A stretch of DNA of 64,000 nucleotides from Nymphaea colorata (lineage: Eukaryota > Streptophyta > Magnoliopsida > Nymphaeales > Nymphaeaceae). The position numbers were made by a program, and so were the translations under genes. The notes under the pieces are model-generated. The model was not told the origin of the DNA. It was given only the letters and a program-made list of their open reading frames with translations, and did no database searches. Positions 59,301 to 62,580 of the stretch are shown piece by piece. Location: NCBI RefSeq assembly GCF_008831285.2, contig NC_045149.1:13232629-13296628 (forward strand). Direction: 5' to 3'. Every line of letters begins with the position of its first letter. Within the stretch, counting starts at the first letter, position 1.

Positions 59301-59734
59301 AGTTGGCTGTACAACTATCGATTCTTACTGGTGCATTTATACCATCCATACAGTTCTTGGCTTTTAGCCGTTACAATCAATTTCTCCAAAGGTTAATTAT
59401 TGGTTGGTAATGGTTTGGCAGTTTCTTGAGAATTTCTATATGCCAAGTGTGTCTATAAACTGGGTAGATAAATTATGTTGCATTTTACCAGGCCACTGTT
59501 TTGCTCAAAATGCAAATATTTGTTTTTGTTCCCTTTATTCTTTTCTGTTATAACACTTAAACCTGTTTGTGGACCAACTATTTGCAGTGTGTGCGTTGTT
59601 TGAGGCAGACATCTGCCTTTGCTTCACCTAATTCAGCAAACTCTACGACTGTAAATGAGCGGGAAGAATGGTGGATTAGCAGGTGGGCTTATGGTTGTCC
59701 AATGTGTGGAGGCACGTGGGTTCGTGTAGTCTAA
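11184..59734 (+). CDS. MED16: MED16 (Mediator tail subunit 16 / SFR6), 12 visible exons, 5' end missing
   Basis: MED16 is a tail-module subunit of the nuclear Mediator complex. It links DNA-bound activators to RNA polymerase II; in Arabidopsis (SFR6) it is needed for cold-, iron- and defence-gene induction. Twelve exons follow the known protein order: the end of the N-terminal WD40-like region, the conserved block around [16 protein letters not shown], the central helical region with [20 protein letters not shown], the [19 protein letters not shown] block, and the C-terminal CVRC/CPMC cysteine pairs ending in WVRVV. Exons sum to 3,200 nt, about 1,067 codons, against roughly 1,270 in Arabidopsis, so about 150-200 N-terminal residues lie upstream. 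Exon phases agree at every junction except for one missing base in exon 22922-23514. Introns range from 0.46 to 18.1 kb and are full of transposons. Identity is very secure; whether this allele is functional depends on the exon 3 lesion. Confidence 0.96.
11286..12183 (+). other. MED16 intron, 898 bp, no insertion seen
   Basis: T-rich sequence with GTAAG donor and GGACAG acceptor. It looks like ancestral intron without a recognisable transposon. Confidence 0.75.
12184..12268 (+). CDS. MED16: MED16 exon b
   Basis: 85 nt, preceded by CAG and followed by GT. It begins in phase 0 and ends in phase 1 (last codon split after its first base, G). It reads [18 protein letters not shown] and ends in a QPQTS motif, matching the loop before the RWPNFLC block in other plant MED16 proteins. 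The next exon is 10.65 kb away. Confidence 0.9.
12269..12929 (+). other. Proximal part of the 10.65 kb MED16 intron
   Basis: AT-rich non-coding sequence. No recognisable gene or element until the gypsy relic near 12930. Confidence 0.6.
13030..13222 (-). repeat. copia-2 3' LTR
   Basis: 193 bp; on the minus strand starts TGTTGAATTAGAAG and ends GGCTGTAACA. Three substitutions relative to the 5' LTR. Confidence 0.95.
13230..13697 (-). CDS. copia-2 RNase H C-terminal frame
   Basis: 155-codon frame. Its central part holds [20 protein letters not shown], then the RNase H core ([20 protein letters not shown]) and the end of the domain ([34 protein letters not shown]). It continues the 822-codon frame to its right. 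The two are separated by one extra base in an AA run at about 13680-13681 (DADYAGS context). Confidence 0.9.
   Translation of the reverse strand: MMLTMLGSVKDRKSTTGFCVFVGGNLISWRSKKQGVVSRSSAESEYRAMAQTAAEMTWAKSMLSSLSVSIPLPMKMYCDNRAATYIANNPVFHERTKHIEVDYHYIRNLVQGGTITTIHVSSEDQAADVFTKALSIGDYCRCCDKLSMINMYAPA
13576..16044 (-). CDS. copia-2 integrase-RT frame (822 codons)
   Basis: Residues ~17-60 hold the integrase HHCC zinc domain ([29 protein letters not shown]). Residues ~70-180 hold the DDE core: [18 protein letters not shown] and [15 protein letters not shown]. The RT domain starts around residue 455 ([20 protein letters not shown]), with [20 protein letters not shown] and an intact [12 protein letters not shown] active site, and runs into [12 protein letters not shown] before the frame shifts. 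The start methionine is probably not native, because the polyprotein continues upstream in another frame. Confidence 0.92.
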   Translation of the reverse strand: MGIAAVSTSSLSSSFQWHLRLGHPSVSKLHHKLPHLSVPESFQCEACQLGKQTRSSYSSSLSLSSCGLFDLLHVDVWGPSRVASRSRFRYFLVIADDYSRVTWVFLLKERFEVICTLKNLINIIEIKTQFGILVKSVRTDNALEFKASTLMKFYSDNGIFPQFTCPHTSQQNGVAERKHRQLLNVARSLMLYTNLPAYFLGDAILTACYLTNRLPSSSIDNKVPIKLVYPQRSLFPVAPKVFGCTCFVHILGPTRDKLGAQAIKCIFIGYSRNHKGYKCFDPLTQKEYISVDVTFFESQPYYSSSPTSTEMPLSSYPLPIPPIPLESFPYESPSGDSPVVVSKFRDPPLVYTRRQDPSHDPSPTASQEVSTSEMSIPSPSDLCQDLPIVLHKGKRQCTLHPISHFVSTDGVGKSMQQFIQALAAHAVPTCHQQALLDTQWRQAMQEEMDALVQRDTWELVDPPPGCDIVGSKRVFTVKCNYDGSMERYKVRLVAKGYTQTYGIDFFETFSPVARFGTIRLIISVAVHHDWHMYQLDVKNVFLYGDLDETVYMQQPSGFERQGEYGKVCKLKKAIYGLKKSPRAWFHKFSEVVSKCGFARSPLYHSLFIKKNSKGMTVLVVYVDDIILTGDSDQEISDTKLFLRKHFVTKDLGQLRYFLGIEVARNREGVVLSQRKYVLDLLQDTGMLGAKPANLPMNPRIHLHDDQSELVDSRSYRSLIGKLLYVTVTRPDISFAVGKVSQFMERPKKVHWDAALMVVKYLKSSPGKGLLFTKSKTLEVEAYSDVDYAWLSQRQEIYHRILCICGRQPYILEKQKARCGVKI
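15723..16517 (-). CDS. copia-2 protease frame
   Basis: 264-codon frame. Residues ~1-110 are genuine polyprotein, with protease motif [13 protein letters not shown] and the VRLADGRWS and [20 protein letters not shown] stretches. The remainder, from about 16115 leftward, is out of frame with the integrase, implying one indel near 16110-16120. Only a short gag piece ([16 protein letters not shown], about 16660-16720) lies upstream. The gag middle is absent compared with copia-1. Confidence 0.85.
   Translation of the reverse strand: MTVNINKSEYEEFLAHRSTQPSASTVMINSAMSVDTAPHDTGTTWIIDSGASRHFCSMTFMFIVLHSLPQTRHVRLADGRWSPIMGYGDIKISQSMTIPNVLYASKFPTNLLSVGQLINDLHCRVTFDSVYVHFRTYKLGRRLVEAMRKEASTSCLILWVLQLSRLLHCPLPSSGISDLVIHLSPSSITNFLIYQFQSRSSVRPVNLASRPVAVIHRVLVCPVVDYLIFFMLMCGVLAELLVGLDFVISSSLLMIILESLGFFF
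17549..17741 (-). repeat. copia-2 5' LTR
   Basis: 193 bp, same length as its partner, next to the primer-binding site. Differences from the 3' LTR are in GAGAGAGAAA/GAGAGGGAAA, TTTAGAAAG/TTTACAAAG and CCTAAAAAC/CCTAGAAAC. Confidence 0.95.
19806..20416. mobile_element. Insertion inside the PDS5 pseudogene with hAT-like end
   Basis: About 610 bp of non-PDS5 sequence between two collinear PDS5 blocks. The right end reads GGGTACG-type sequence into CCCATGTGACATAG, the inverse of the CTATGTCAC terminus found at 25121 and 48853. PDS5 similarity resumes at 20417. The left end and target duplication are not clear. Confidence 0.5.
20449..21045 (+). pseudogene. PDS5: Longest open PDS5 block
   Basis: 198-codon open piece of the PDS5 retrocopy covering several central HEAT repeats. 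The frame is lost near 20975. There the expected continuation ([19 protein letters not shown]-like) appears one frame over through 21050, then a stop follows. Confidence 0.8.
21890..22640 (+). mobile_element. 3' tail of a degenerate Ty3/gypsy element
   Basis: [10 protein letters not shown] motif (integrase C-terminal core, 'DGQT') lies near 21920. Then come non-coding sequence and a purine-rich GGACAAGGTGGGAGTAT just before TGTTAGGCACC at 22138, which looks like a polypurine tract and LTR start. The following ~230 bp has an LTR-like leader, then a pyrimidine-rich CTTCTTCTCC tract to about 22640. No second LTR was found. Confidence 0.45.
22360..22640. repeat. Pyrimidine-rich low-complexity tract
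   Basis: About 280 bp of mostly C/T on the + strand with CTTCTT and TTCC runs. Open frames on either strand here are poly-Ser/poly-Lys artefacts. Confidence 0.85.
22922..23514 (+). CDS. MED16: MED16 exon c, carries a one-base frameshift
   Basis: 593 nt between a TTCCAG acceptor and a GTAACC donor. It encodes [18 protein letters not shown], then the highly conserved [35 protein letters not shown] and [19 protein letters not shown] blocks. Near the 3' end the frame breaks. After FDPTQG the expected conserved tail ([11 protein letters not shown]-like) lies in the next frame, because the run at 23482-23485 has four Gs where five are needed. In the unshifted frame translation stops at 23506-23508. 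Phases of the exons on both sides require 594 nt, not 593, which independently supports a single missing base. Confidence 0.93.
23609..23933. mobile_element. GTCACA-terminal MITE-like element
   Basis: Begins AGTGTCACAGAACGCGTC and ends CGTTATTTGTGACTAC, inverse-related termini, with TTCTTA directly repeated close to both ends (about 23601-23606 and 23935-23940). The interior is T-rich with several CGTTTT motifs. Shares motifs with 2320-2473 and 38677-39750. It lies between two MED16 exons and has no coding capacity. Confidence 0.55.
24069..24690 (+). CDS. MED16: MED16 exon d
   Basis: 622 nt; acceptor TTTTCCAG, donor GTACTC. It starts in phase 1 and ends in phase 2. It encodes [20 protein letters not shown], then a less conserved stretch, then [20 protein letters not shown] and the [19 protein letters not shown] block. 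It ends at ERAIADR just before the FWWSLLVG motif of the next exon. No internal stop codon. Confidence 0.95.
24691..25120 (+). other. MED16 intron sequence, nothing recognised
   Basis: AT-rich intron following the donor at 24691; no element signature until 25121. Confidence 0.6.
25121..25240 (+). repeat. CTATGTCAC terminus plus (CA)n(TA)n microsatellite
   Basis: 25121 onward reads CTATGTCACATAGGTATGGG, the same start as the inverse end at 20416 and close to the hAT terminus at 48853. It is followed by a CA repeat (about 25190-25220) and TA repeat to about 25238. Confidence 0.55.
25513..26258. mobile_element. Palindrome-rich element with 16-bp terminal inverted repeats
   Basis: TTGGGACCAATGTTAT at 25513-25528 and its inverse (15 of 16) at 26243-26258 bound 746 bp with no coding capacity. 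The inner left arm holds a 13-bp perfect hairpin (25531-25543 with 25551-25563) and a perfect 20-bp palindrome at 25635-25654. The right arm holds repeated ACGATACG/ACGTTACG motifs. CAATGTT termini resemble some plant hAT MITEs. No target duplication was seen. Confidence 0.6.
26259..28323 (+). other. MED16 intron sequence, no gene recognised
   Basis: About 2 kb of AT-rich sequence. Short open frames (for example 27162-27554 +, 26648-26947 -) show no family resemblance and no codon-usage signal I trust. The acceptor GACAG lies at 28319-28323. Confidence 0.6.
28324..28403 (+). CDS. MED16: MED16 exon e
   Basis: 80 nt; acceptor GACAG, donor GTAAAA. It enters in phase 2 and leaves in phase 1. It encodes [20 protein letters not shown], an almost invariant stretch of plant MED16. 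The flanking introns are 3.6 kb each. Confidence 0.94.
28840..29382 (+). mobile_element. Truncated Ty1/copia 3' end with LTR
   Basis: A worn RNase H tail (CDNK..., [16 protein letters not shown], then an LQMSSASLF remnant) at about 28890-29075. It is followed by IYAPA-like sequence, the purine tract CTTGAGAGGGAG and an LTR starting TGTTAAGAAATAATA at 29132, probably ending CTGTCAACA at 29382. A CT microsatellite lies inside the LTR (about 29302-29328). The 5' part of the element is missing. It lies in sense orientation in a MED16 intron. Confidence 0.7.
29465..30030. repeat. Long homopurine tract with 65-bp tandem duplication
   Basis: About 560 bp, overwhelmingly A/G on the + strand. A 65-bp unit beginning ACATGGCAGCAG repeats in tandem at 29773-29837 and 29838-29902. 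Open frames on both strands are Lys/Glu/Arg or Ser/Phe runs and not credible genes. Confidence 0.88.
30031..31424 (+). other. MED16 intron sequence, origin mostly unclear
   Basis: No host exon. 30976-31330 has less biased composition and CpG sites unlike its surroundings, continuous with the plastid fragment that follows. It may be organelle-derived, but I could not assign it to a gene. Confidence 0.45.
31425..31614 (+). pseudogene. psbC: Plastid psbC 3' end transferred to the nucleus (NUPT)
   Basis: Encodes the C-terminus of photosystem II CP43: [20 protein letters not shown], then after a frameshift [12 protein letters not shown], and MTPLN with a stop. In plastids the block is [14 protein letters not shown]...MTPLN. 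The middle (HLWHAGRARAAAAG in plastids) is shifted, and a small deletion precedes MTPLN. As part of a nuclear intron it is non-functional. Confidence 0.82.
31615..31991 (+). other. MED16 intron sequence, nothing recognised
   Basis: AT-rich; ends in TTTTCAG acceptor. Confidence 0.6.
31992..32074 (+). CDS. MED16: MED16 exon f
   Basis: 83 nt; acceptor TTTTCAG, donor GTATGT. It completes the codon split in the previous exon and ends on a full codon. It encodes [18 protein letters not shown] followed by LHRQQHGP, matching the '[20 protein letters not shown]' region of Arabidopsis. Confidence 0.93.
32075..33378 (+). other. MED16 intron, 1.3 kb, nothing recognised
   Basis: No repeat structure or coding signal seen beyond short chance frames. 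Confidence 0.6.
33379..33615 (+). CDS. MED16: MED16 exon g
   Basis: 237 nt, exactly 79 codons, phase 0 at both ends; acceptor CACATAG, donor GTTTTT. It encodes [20 protein letters not shown], then [20 protein letters not shown] and the less conserved segment that ends in PALIASIQ. Confidence 0.95.
33616..34649 (+). other. MED16 intron, 1.03 kb, nothing recognised
   Basis: AT-rich, ends GCCTCAG. No element found. Confidence 0.6.
34650..34824 (+). CDS. MED16: MED16 exon h
   Basis: 175 nt; acceptor GCCTCAG, donor GTAAGC. It encodes [20 protein letters not shown] and ASFCRTLG, then a variable Ser/Thr-rich stretch. It ends after the first base of a codon. Exons h and i together are 693 nt (231 codons), so the frame is kept. 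Confidence 0.94.
34825..35285 (+). other. MED16 intron, 461 bp
   Basis: The shortest intron in the window. An open frame runs across part of it on both strands, but the conserved protein skips it and splice borders are canonical. Confidence 0.7.
35286..35803 (+). CDS. MED16: MED16 exon i
   Basis: 518 nt; acceptor CATAG, donor GTACGT. It encodes a variable Gly/Ser stretch, [14 protein letters not shown], the conserved [19 protein letters not shown] and [19 protein letters not shown] blocks, then a low-conservation linker ending [10 protein letters not shown]. No internal stop codon. Confidence 0.95.
36055..36473 (+). mobile_element. 3' end relic of the hAT family also present at 48853-53413
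   Basis: Encodes the transposase tail ([17 protein letters not shown], then an acidic [12 protein letters not shown] run) that parallels the C-terminal tail of the hAT at 49240-49330 (minus). It is followed by AT-rich 3' sequence with TA and AAT microsatellites (36324-36390), then TACCCTCACCGCACCTAAAT and a terminus CGCATCTTTGTGACATGG. Its inverse matches the hAT 18-bp terminal repeat at 15 of 18 sites. The 5' part is missing. Confidence 0.75.
36474..37562 (+). other. MED16 intron sequence, nothing recognised
   Basis: About 1.1 kb. Around 36890-37140 it has LTR-leader-like composition (repeated GGATCT/TAGATC words), but no terminal structure was found. Confidence 0.5.
37568..39919. mobile_element. 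Second copy of the long LTR family, truncated and interrupted
   Basis: Starts TGTCACACCCCGAATTTTG, as at 8072, and follows copy 1 through shared blocks such as GGACACCYAGGTTGGGAAG and the CACGGAGAGTA region. It is interrupted by another element at 38677-39750. It lacks the last ~1.7 kb of copy 1. GATAT occurs at 37563-37567 and again at 39920-39924 after a CA, which could be a target duplication, but the end does not resemble copy 1's end, so this boundary is tentative. Confidence 0.6.
38677..39750. mobile_element. 1.07 kb non-coding TIR element nested in the LTR
   Basis: CATTGTCACAAAAAAC at the left and GTTTTTTGTGACAGTG at the right are inverse (15 of 16). The interior is A-rich with no transposase. 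LTR similarity resumes on the right, so it is a secondary insertion. No unambiguous target duplication was found. Confidence 0.65.
40171..40347 (+). CDS. MED16: MED16 exon j
   Basis: 177 nt, 59 codons, phase 0 at both ends; acceptor CTCTGCAG, donor GTAAAA. It encodes [20 protein letters not shown], the [20 protein letters not shown] block and ends GPHMQ. It lies 0.25 kb downstream of a long LTR-like repeat. Confidence 0.95.
40348..41143 (+). other. MED16 intron, 796 bp, nothing recognised
   Basis: No element signature; ends CATACAG. Confidence 0.65.
41144..41524 (+). CDS. MED16: MED16 exon k
   Basis: 381 nt, 127 codons, phase 0 at both ends; acceptor CATACAG, donor GTACCT. It encodes [20 protein letters not shown], a variable acidic segment, then [39 protein letters not shown] and [11 protein letters not shown]. 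The following intron is 18.06 kb. Confidence 0.96.
41525..42229 (+). other. Start of the 18 kb last MED16 intron
   Basis: AT-rich with a TG microsatellite near 41970. No gene or element recognised. Confidence 0.55.
42470..43424 (-). pseudogene. copia RNase H and 3' LTR fragment (copia-3)
   Basis: 42702-43424 is a 240-codon frame covering the end of RT and RNase [111 protein letters not shown] purine tract and TGTTGAAATTAGG LTR start (end at 42707) follow. Same lineage as copia-1 and copia-2. The upstream junction with gypsy sequence is near 43410. Confidence 0.88.
43425..44142 (-). pseudogene. Gypsy aspartic protease region
   Basis: 43801-44142 holds the retropepsin motif as [19 protein letters not shown] preceded by [17 protein letters not shown], the arrangement of Ty3/gypsy proteases. 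Then come [20 protein letters not shown]. 43425-43764 continues into pol-linker sequence in another frame. Gag to the right (44150-45390) is too degraded to delimit. Confidence 0.72.
45399..45721 (-). repeat. 5' LTR of the 42-46 kb gypsy element
   Basis: 323 bp, TGAGGC...CTAACA on the + strand, thus TGTTAG...GCCTCA on the minus strand. It abuts the primer-binding site. Confidence 0.75.
45727..46109 (+). other. Intron sequence between two gypsy elements
   Basis: AT-rich, about 380 bp, nothing recognised. Confidence 0.6.
46115..46529 (+). repeat. Chromovirus 5' LTR
   Basis: 415 bp, TGTTCCCCTGCG...CGGCCCGTGACA. An extra ATGTACTCATCTT-like segment near 46345 is absent from the 3' LTR. Confidence 0.94.
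46626..47762 (+). CDS. Chromovirus gag
   Basis: 378 codons from ATG 46626 (chosen as the first methionine after the primer-binding site; the open frame extends back into the LTR). A coiled-coil N-terminus is followed by the capsid core ([47 protein letters not shown]). The zinc knuckle [14 protein letters not shown] has CX2CX3HX4C spacing, as in several plant chromovirus lineages. TAG at 47760-47762 separates it from the protease frame, which continues in the same frame. Confidence 0.88.
   Translation: MVSQYNLRCAKGKELARPEEASPAHDQGNLEETVNRLVADVATHEEALGFAVETFEGFKEEMKLMREQMVESVAMNRSLSDLVKILQDEVAGRRASNQRLLRTNSVSTSQERTSRVDVQRPAKYSGSRDARVIDNFLFQVDYYLDLQNVVEEDLKIKTAAMLLEGDAVAWWRRKMLDIENGDCTITTLDDFRKQLKGYFMPVDVERHAYRLVANLKQTGALRDYIRAYQKVMLDVPMMPEKDKLHWFIIGLQSWAQTDVERSNPETFEQAYVAVERLADTQRKSYTDTFKAVKKSDHGGKRDDRRDHNRNESVSQKLTERKTFFRKDYTGPPREVTCWVCGGKHQARVCPKKVRVGQANAVRTTEDETEEGQTRMGAA
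47763..48852 (+). pseudogene. Chromovirus protease and N-terminal RT
   Basis: Continues the gag frame. The protease motif [20 protein letters not shown] occurs near 47850-47920, then two adjacent TAG codons (47937-47942). RT follows: [74 protein letters not shown] and [19 protein letters not shown], where the hAT element begins. Confidence 0.88.
48853..48870 (+). repeat. hAT left terminal inverted repeat
   Basis: CTATGTCACCAAGGTGCG, next to target duplication copy 1 (48845-48852). Confidence 0.93.
49230..49690 (-). pseudogene. hAT transposase C-terminal dimerization domain
   Basis: 49445-49690 holds [20 protein letters not shown] followed by [20 protein letters not shown] and [13 protein letters not shown], the hATC dimerization signature. 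An acidic tail ([18 protein letters not shown]) ends near 49230. A stop just upstream separates it from the WWASYG motif at about 49700. Confidence 0.85.
49985..51034 (-). CDS. hAT transposase catalytic region (DUF659)
   Basis: 349 codons. The start is a chance methionine: the frame extends upstream through [15 protein letters not shown]. It shows [20 protein letters not shown], typical of DUF659, then [16 protein letters not shown] and [17 protein letters not shown] with the conserved C-H region. A TGA at its end (after STMLVER, where Trp is expected) interrupts the frame, which continues as [20 protein letters not shown]. Confidence 0.9.
   Translation of the reverse strand: MIAKFFYSSCIPFNVARNPYWKKACTMLANSKLSGYIPPCSERLRTSLLQYEKNEVEKSLERKQFTWNMTGVSIVSDGWTDIQGRPLINFIAIARDEPIFLKAVDASGEYKDARYLKQLFLEAIKEVGLDKVVQLITDKAAVCKSAGLSLRYDFPHIFWTSCVAHTLNLALKDICNPPSEDVDPKRHELFSWIQEIEKDVRNIRNFIVNHQHALSLFSSYSDLRLLKVAETRFASIIVMLKRIQRVRDALIQMVFSRGWSFYRVEDEAKAQSIRNLIVEDKWWDKIAYFLDFTKPIWCMLRAVDKDEPMLMWEDMIEQIQHIVFKKEQKDIVLDNSEFFDRLSTMLVER
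51076..51504 (-). CDS. hAT transposase N-terminus with BED zinc finger
   Basis: 142 codons. A Ser-rich, lysine-containing start (RRKGKE) precedes the BED-type finger [20 protein letters not shown] with a following H...C pair ([13 protein letters not shown]). BED fingers in hAT transposases bind subterminal DNA. The frame shifts around 51080-51130; the continuation [18 protein letters not shown] is in another frame. Confidence 0.85.
   Translation of the reverse strand: MANRRKGKEVVSDSRAIGSSSSVNVDESDVLKSSMVPGETYASEEQPLWKEMKAVTKDVGSGGGNVHFICKHCEGTFVGSYTRIKAHLLKLPGHEIRGCKKISTAKVLEFKRLQDRADERHNKKKTSIIVTNLRVLIRRERL
53239..53273. repeat. Perfect 13-bp hairpin in the hAT subterminal region
   Basis: CGCACCCGACTCG (53239-53251) pairs with CGAGTCGGGTGCG (53261-53273) across a 9-base loop. 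It is built from the same GGTGCG word as the element ends, suggesting a cluster of transposase-binding sites. Confidence 0.85.
53396..53413 (-). repeat. hAT right terminal inverted repeat
   Basis: Reads CTATGATACTAAGGTGCG on the minus strand; followed by target duplication copy 2 (53414-53421). Confidence 0.93.
53414..55719 (+). pseudogene. Chromovirus RT C-terminus, RNase H, integrase, chromodomain
   Basis: Restarts at the duplicated ATTCTACC. Contains the RT active site [12 protein letters not shown], a frameshift near 53570, then [22 protein letters not shown], the RNase H start ([23 protein letters not shown]), the integrase zinc domain (H...[10 protein letters not shown]), the core ([43 protein letters not shown]) and the C-terminal [18 protein letters not shown] motif. 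After TAG 55558-55560 comes a chromodomain-like end ([17 protein letters not shown]), stopping at 55717-55719. TAG at 54868 sits where KFW is normal. Confidence 0.92.
55731..56132 (+). repeat. Chromovirus 3' LTR
   Basis: 402 bp, same ends as the 5' LTR, directly after the polypurine tract. Confidence 0.94.
56138..57066 (+). other. Intron sequence between chromovirus and copia-5
   Basis: AT-rich, with a TA microsatellite at about 56526-56546. No gene recognised. Confidence 0.6.
57072..57218 (+). repeat. copia-5 truncated 5' LTR
   Basis: About 147 bp matching the first part of 58660-58936 with about four substitutions; similarity stops after AATAACATT. Confidence 0.9.
57219..58665 (+). pseudogene. 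copia-5 RT and RNase H
   Basis: Frames 57262-57483, 57496-58173, 58130-58363 and 58330-58665. RT motifs: [33 protein letters not shown] then a TAA stop (57481-57483), [16 protein letters not shown] and an intact [16 protein letters not shown]. RNase [41 protein letters not shown] and a tail ending AKLEGEC. Frameshifts near 58150 and 58330. Confidence 0.92.
58660..58936 (+). repeat. copia-5 3' LTR
   Basis: 277 bp; includes GGGCGCGGGTACCGAGGG and ends TTTCTACA before ATTAT. Confidence 0.9.
58942..59587 (+). other. Last part of the final MED16 intron
   Basis: AT-rich, TA microsatellite near 59248-59265. Ends in TTTGCAG. No element recognised. Confidence 0.65.
59588..59734 (+). CDS. MED16: MED16 last exon with stop codon
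   Basis: 147 nt including TAA at 59732-59734; acceptor TTTGCAG. It encodes [19 protein letters not shown], then [20 protein letters not shown] ending RVV, the known C-terminus of plant MED16. The CVRC and CPMC pairs look like a small zinc-binding unit; this is inferred from cysteine spacing. No clear polyadenylation signal was pinned down downstream. Confidence 0.96.
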   Translation, partial: CVRCLRQTSAFASPNSANSTTVNEREEWWISRWAYGCPMCGGTWVRVV

Positions 59735-60577
59735 GTATCTGGTTCAAATATTTATATGCTAGCCCTTACAGTTGTTCAACGGAATTACTGCTATTTTTTT
59801 TTTATTTTGTTTATGTTGTTCCCATCTCTATAAATATTAGTTGTAACAATAGCGGTAGTATGCTAATTATTGTTACTAGTGATAGTAGCCGGCAATTATT
59901 GTTGTATTTATGATGTGAATTTTGTCATTATCAATTCTGAGATAAGATGAAAGTGTAAATTGCAAATGAGGTGCACGTAAAGACAGCTGCTTGTCCACAC
60001 CCCACTTAGAAAGAGGACCTCCTTTTGATCTTGTTGGAGATTGGAGCTTGTTTTCCAGAACGAAATGTTCCTCACAGGATTCAAGTTGGTTGCCCAGCTC
60101 AAACATTTTTTCCCTGAGCTAGAGTAGCGGAAGGAATGCCTCACAGGAGTGAAGAGAAAGGAAGACCTAGCGGACAAATTTGGAAAGCGACTGTTTGTTT
60201 TACCAATGCATTTTCTATAGCTTTACTACAAAACATGTATATTTGATGAGGCATTGTAAGAATTTTTTCTTTTAAAAACCAAGTGGCAATTTGTGTATGG
60301 AACTTGAAGAAACCAAGCCGTTGTTCAGGAAAACAGCTGCTTGGGGTTAGGTCCCTACCTTTATTAATAAAAAAAAGGTGAGGGATGTGTACAAAAAACA
60401 GGAAAAAAGCTAAGCCGTTGTTGGTTCTATCCAACCTAATATATTTTCTCCAATATTGAGTGTAAATATTCTATGGCATTTGGATAGGTTCTCAGATAGA
60501 ATTTATGATTGGGTGACATTTGACCGGCTTTTGGCAGGGAGGTTGATTCATTTGACCTCGAATGGGGAGAGGGAACC

Positions 60578-60617
<40 letters not shown>

Positions 60618-61930
60618 CTATTTGAAAGAAAATTCGGGTGTTCTTTTGAATGAGGATTTAAAAATTGACCTTTATTTTTGTTGAGTGAAAAGAGTTGCCG
60701 TATGAAGTCCTCTTATGTTGTGCCTTCAAAAGCTACAACTGCGAAAAACAAAAATTTAGGACATAACTAAATATATATATAAAGGTAGAAAGCAGTACAA
60801 ATACATGTTGCATTTTGAGAATATTACTACAAACAAGTTATGCATAGAATGCAGTTGGAGTTGTGATTCAATTTGATGGGCGTACGTGGTGCTGTGTATG
60901 TCTCTTCTTGTCTTGGACCAATTTGACGGTTTTGACATTCTCAATGTAACAAAAAATGTTTTAAGTTTAGCCTTCGCCCTTTTTCACTACGTCTCTTTGA
61001 CCTATAAATTGGATACAATGTCTATCACCTCTTTTCATAAGACCTTGTTACTTAATTCTAAAACAAGCGACTTCTCAAAAAATGCAATGATTTGTTTGTC
61101 TATCCCTAAAATTGGTGAGGTCTAAGATAAACATAGGCAAATTAGAGGCAGCTCTTACCTGTGTAAAAGCAAAAAAGGGTGGAATGAGTACATTCTTGCT
61201 GTTAGTCTTTCATTGCTGAACTATTGAGCATGCCATTTTGCATTACCGTTGCTAATTGTTAGCAGGCTTCCTAATTTTATGTGAAATGGAAATAATCTCA
61301 TCATGTGCAAAAAATCATCTTTACCAGAATTTTTCAATCTCTGAACTGCAATCCTAGAATTATCTTGTTAGCCTGTGAACAGGCTATATGTTGAGGGTTA
61401 ACTTATGAAAGGCTCCTCCCACATATGCCGCACAGTTGGGAGGGTGGCCATTATTAGGGCCCTCCTAGCTGCATGTCATATGGCAAGACTATTACGCTTC
61501 CCCTTGTTAAACCGTAACAACCAAATCGGTCCTCCTTATCCCCATCCTTGCTTTGTGACCCTTCACCATGCTTCCCATCCATTCCAAAATTGTCCATCGT
61601 AGAATACCTCTGCTAGAGAATGTTATGAAAAATATGAGAGGAAGAGGAAGAAGAAGAAAGCTTTTATGTGGTTCGTTGCTTTCGTTCCTACATCCATGAT
61701 AGCCACCCTCTCTCAAAGGAAGAACGATATTCATCAGGTGGATGCTCTCAATTTGTTTGTATAGAGAATTGTTTAAGCCCTCCACTTCGGATGCATGTGA
61801 GACATAATTATCACCAGATTTTCTTTCTAAAATAGACATACAATCATTATCTTTATCTCTATTTTTGTCACTTCTATCCTCACATTTGCTCTTCTTGTTT
61901 CTTGATAGACTTCTACGGTTTATCTCCATC
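59735..61930. other. Sequence downstream of MED16, no gene recognised
   Basis: The start should be MED16 3' UTR; its end is not resolved. A CT microsatellite lies at about 60581-60614. 61600-61760 (minus) includes a stretch often found in dispersed plant repeats. No frame is convincing. Confidence 0.5.
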
Positions 61931-61939
61931 TTAGGAAAC

Positions 61940-62012
61940 TTCAACTTTATCTTTATCTTTGGCAACTTTATCTTTATCTTTGGCAACTTTATCATTATCA
62001 TTGGCAACTTGA
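61940..62012. repeat. 21-bp tandem repeat, about three units
   Basis: GGCAACTTTATCTTTATCTTT-type units start at 61961, 61982 and 62003, exactly 21 bp apart. They give KLPKIKI repeats on the minus strand inside the 61507-62085 open frame, which I do not regard as a real gene. Confidence 0.85.
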
Positions 62013-62089
62013 GCTTGACAGGGATGGTTGCTTTCCTTAGCAGTGGGCATCCGGCGACCATTAAAACCCTAGCTCGTGCTTCCAATTAA

Positions 62090-62580
62090 ATTAAAAATAT
62101 ATTTAAATATAAAATAATATATAAATATAATTAATCATAATAAAATATTATATTTATATATAAAAAAATTTATAAAATAAATATTAAAAAAATTATCGAG
62201 TCCACTTGAGCCGACCAGATAAATTATCAGGCTGGTCCGGTGCCCCTTTTTTTGGGTCCAGGCCCAAGTCCGGTCACGTACGCTCCAGCGGCGCGGCGCG
62301 GCCCGTTGCCCAGCGTTGCTTAACATCCACCCTTAAGCTAAACATGGGACCAAGGTTGTGCATCAACCCGGTCCAACATTCGAAACCTAGGCCCAGGCCC
62401 AGCCCGATTAACTTTTAAATATATTTTTAATATAAAATAATATATAGATATAATTAATCGTAATAAAATATTATTATATATATAATTTAATAAAATATAT
62501 ATTGAAAAATGTTATCAGGGGCTTATCGGGCCCACTTGGGTCAGCCTGATATCTAGGCCCGAGCCCGAGTCAGGCGGGAT
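62090..62580. repeat. Two direct copies of an AT-rich/GC-rich repeat
   Basis: AATATAAAATAATATATA... followed by ATTATCGAGTCCACTTGAGC at 62090-62225 recurs at 62412-62555 with a GGGCCCACTTGGGTCAGCC-type end. The spacing is about 325 bp, with G+C-rich GGCCCGAGCCCG-like sequence between. It borders the copia-6 relic. Confidence 0.7.

Noticed and set aside
61507-62085. 192-codon minus frame with KLPKIKI repeats
   Set aside because: Comes from a 21-bp tandem repeat plus unrelated sequence; no start context, no recognised domain.
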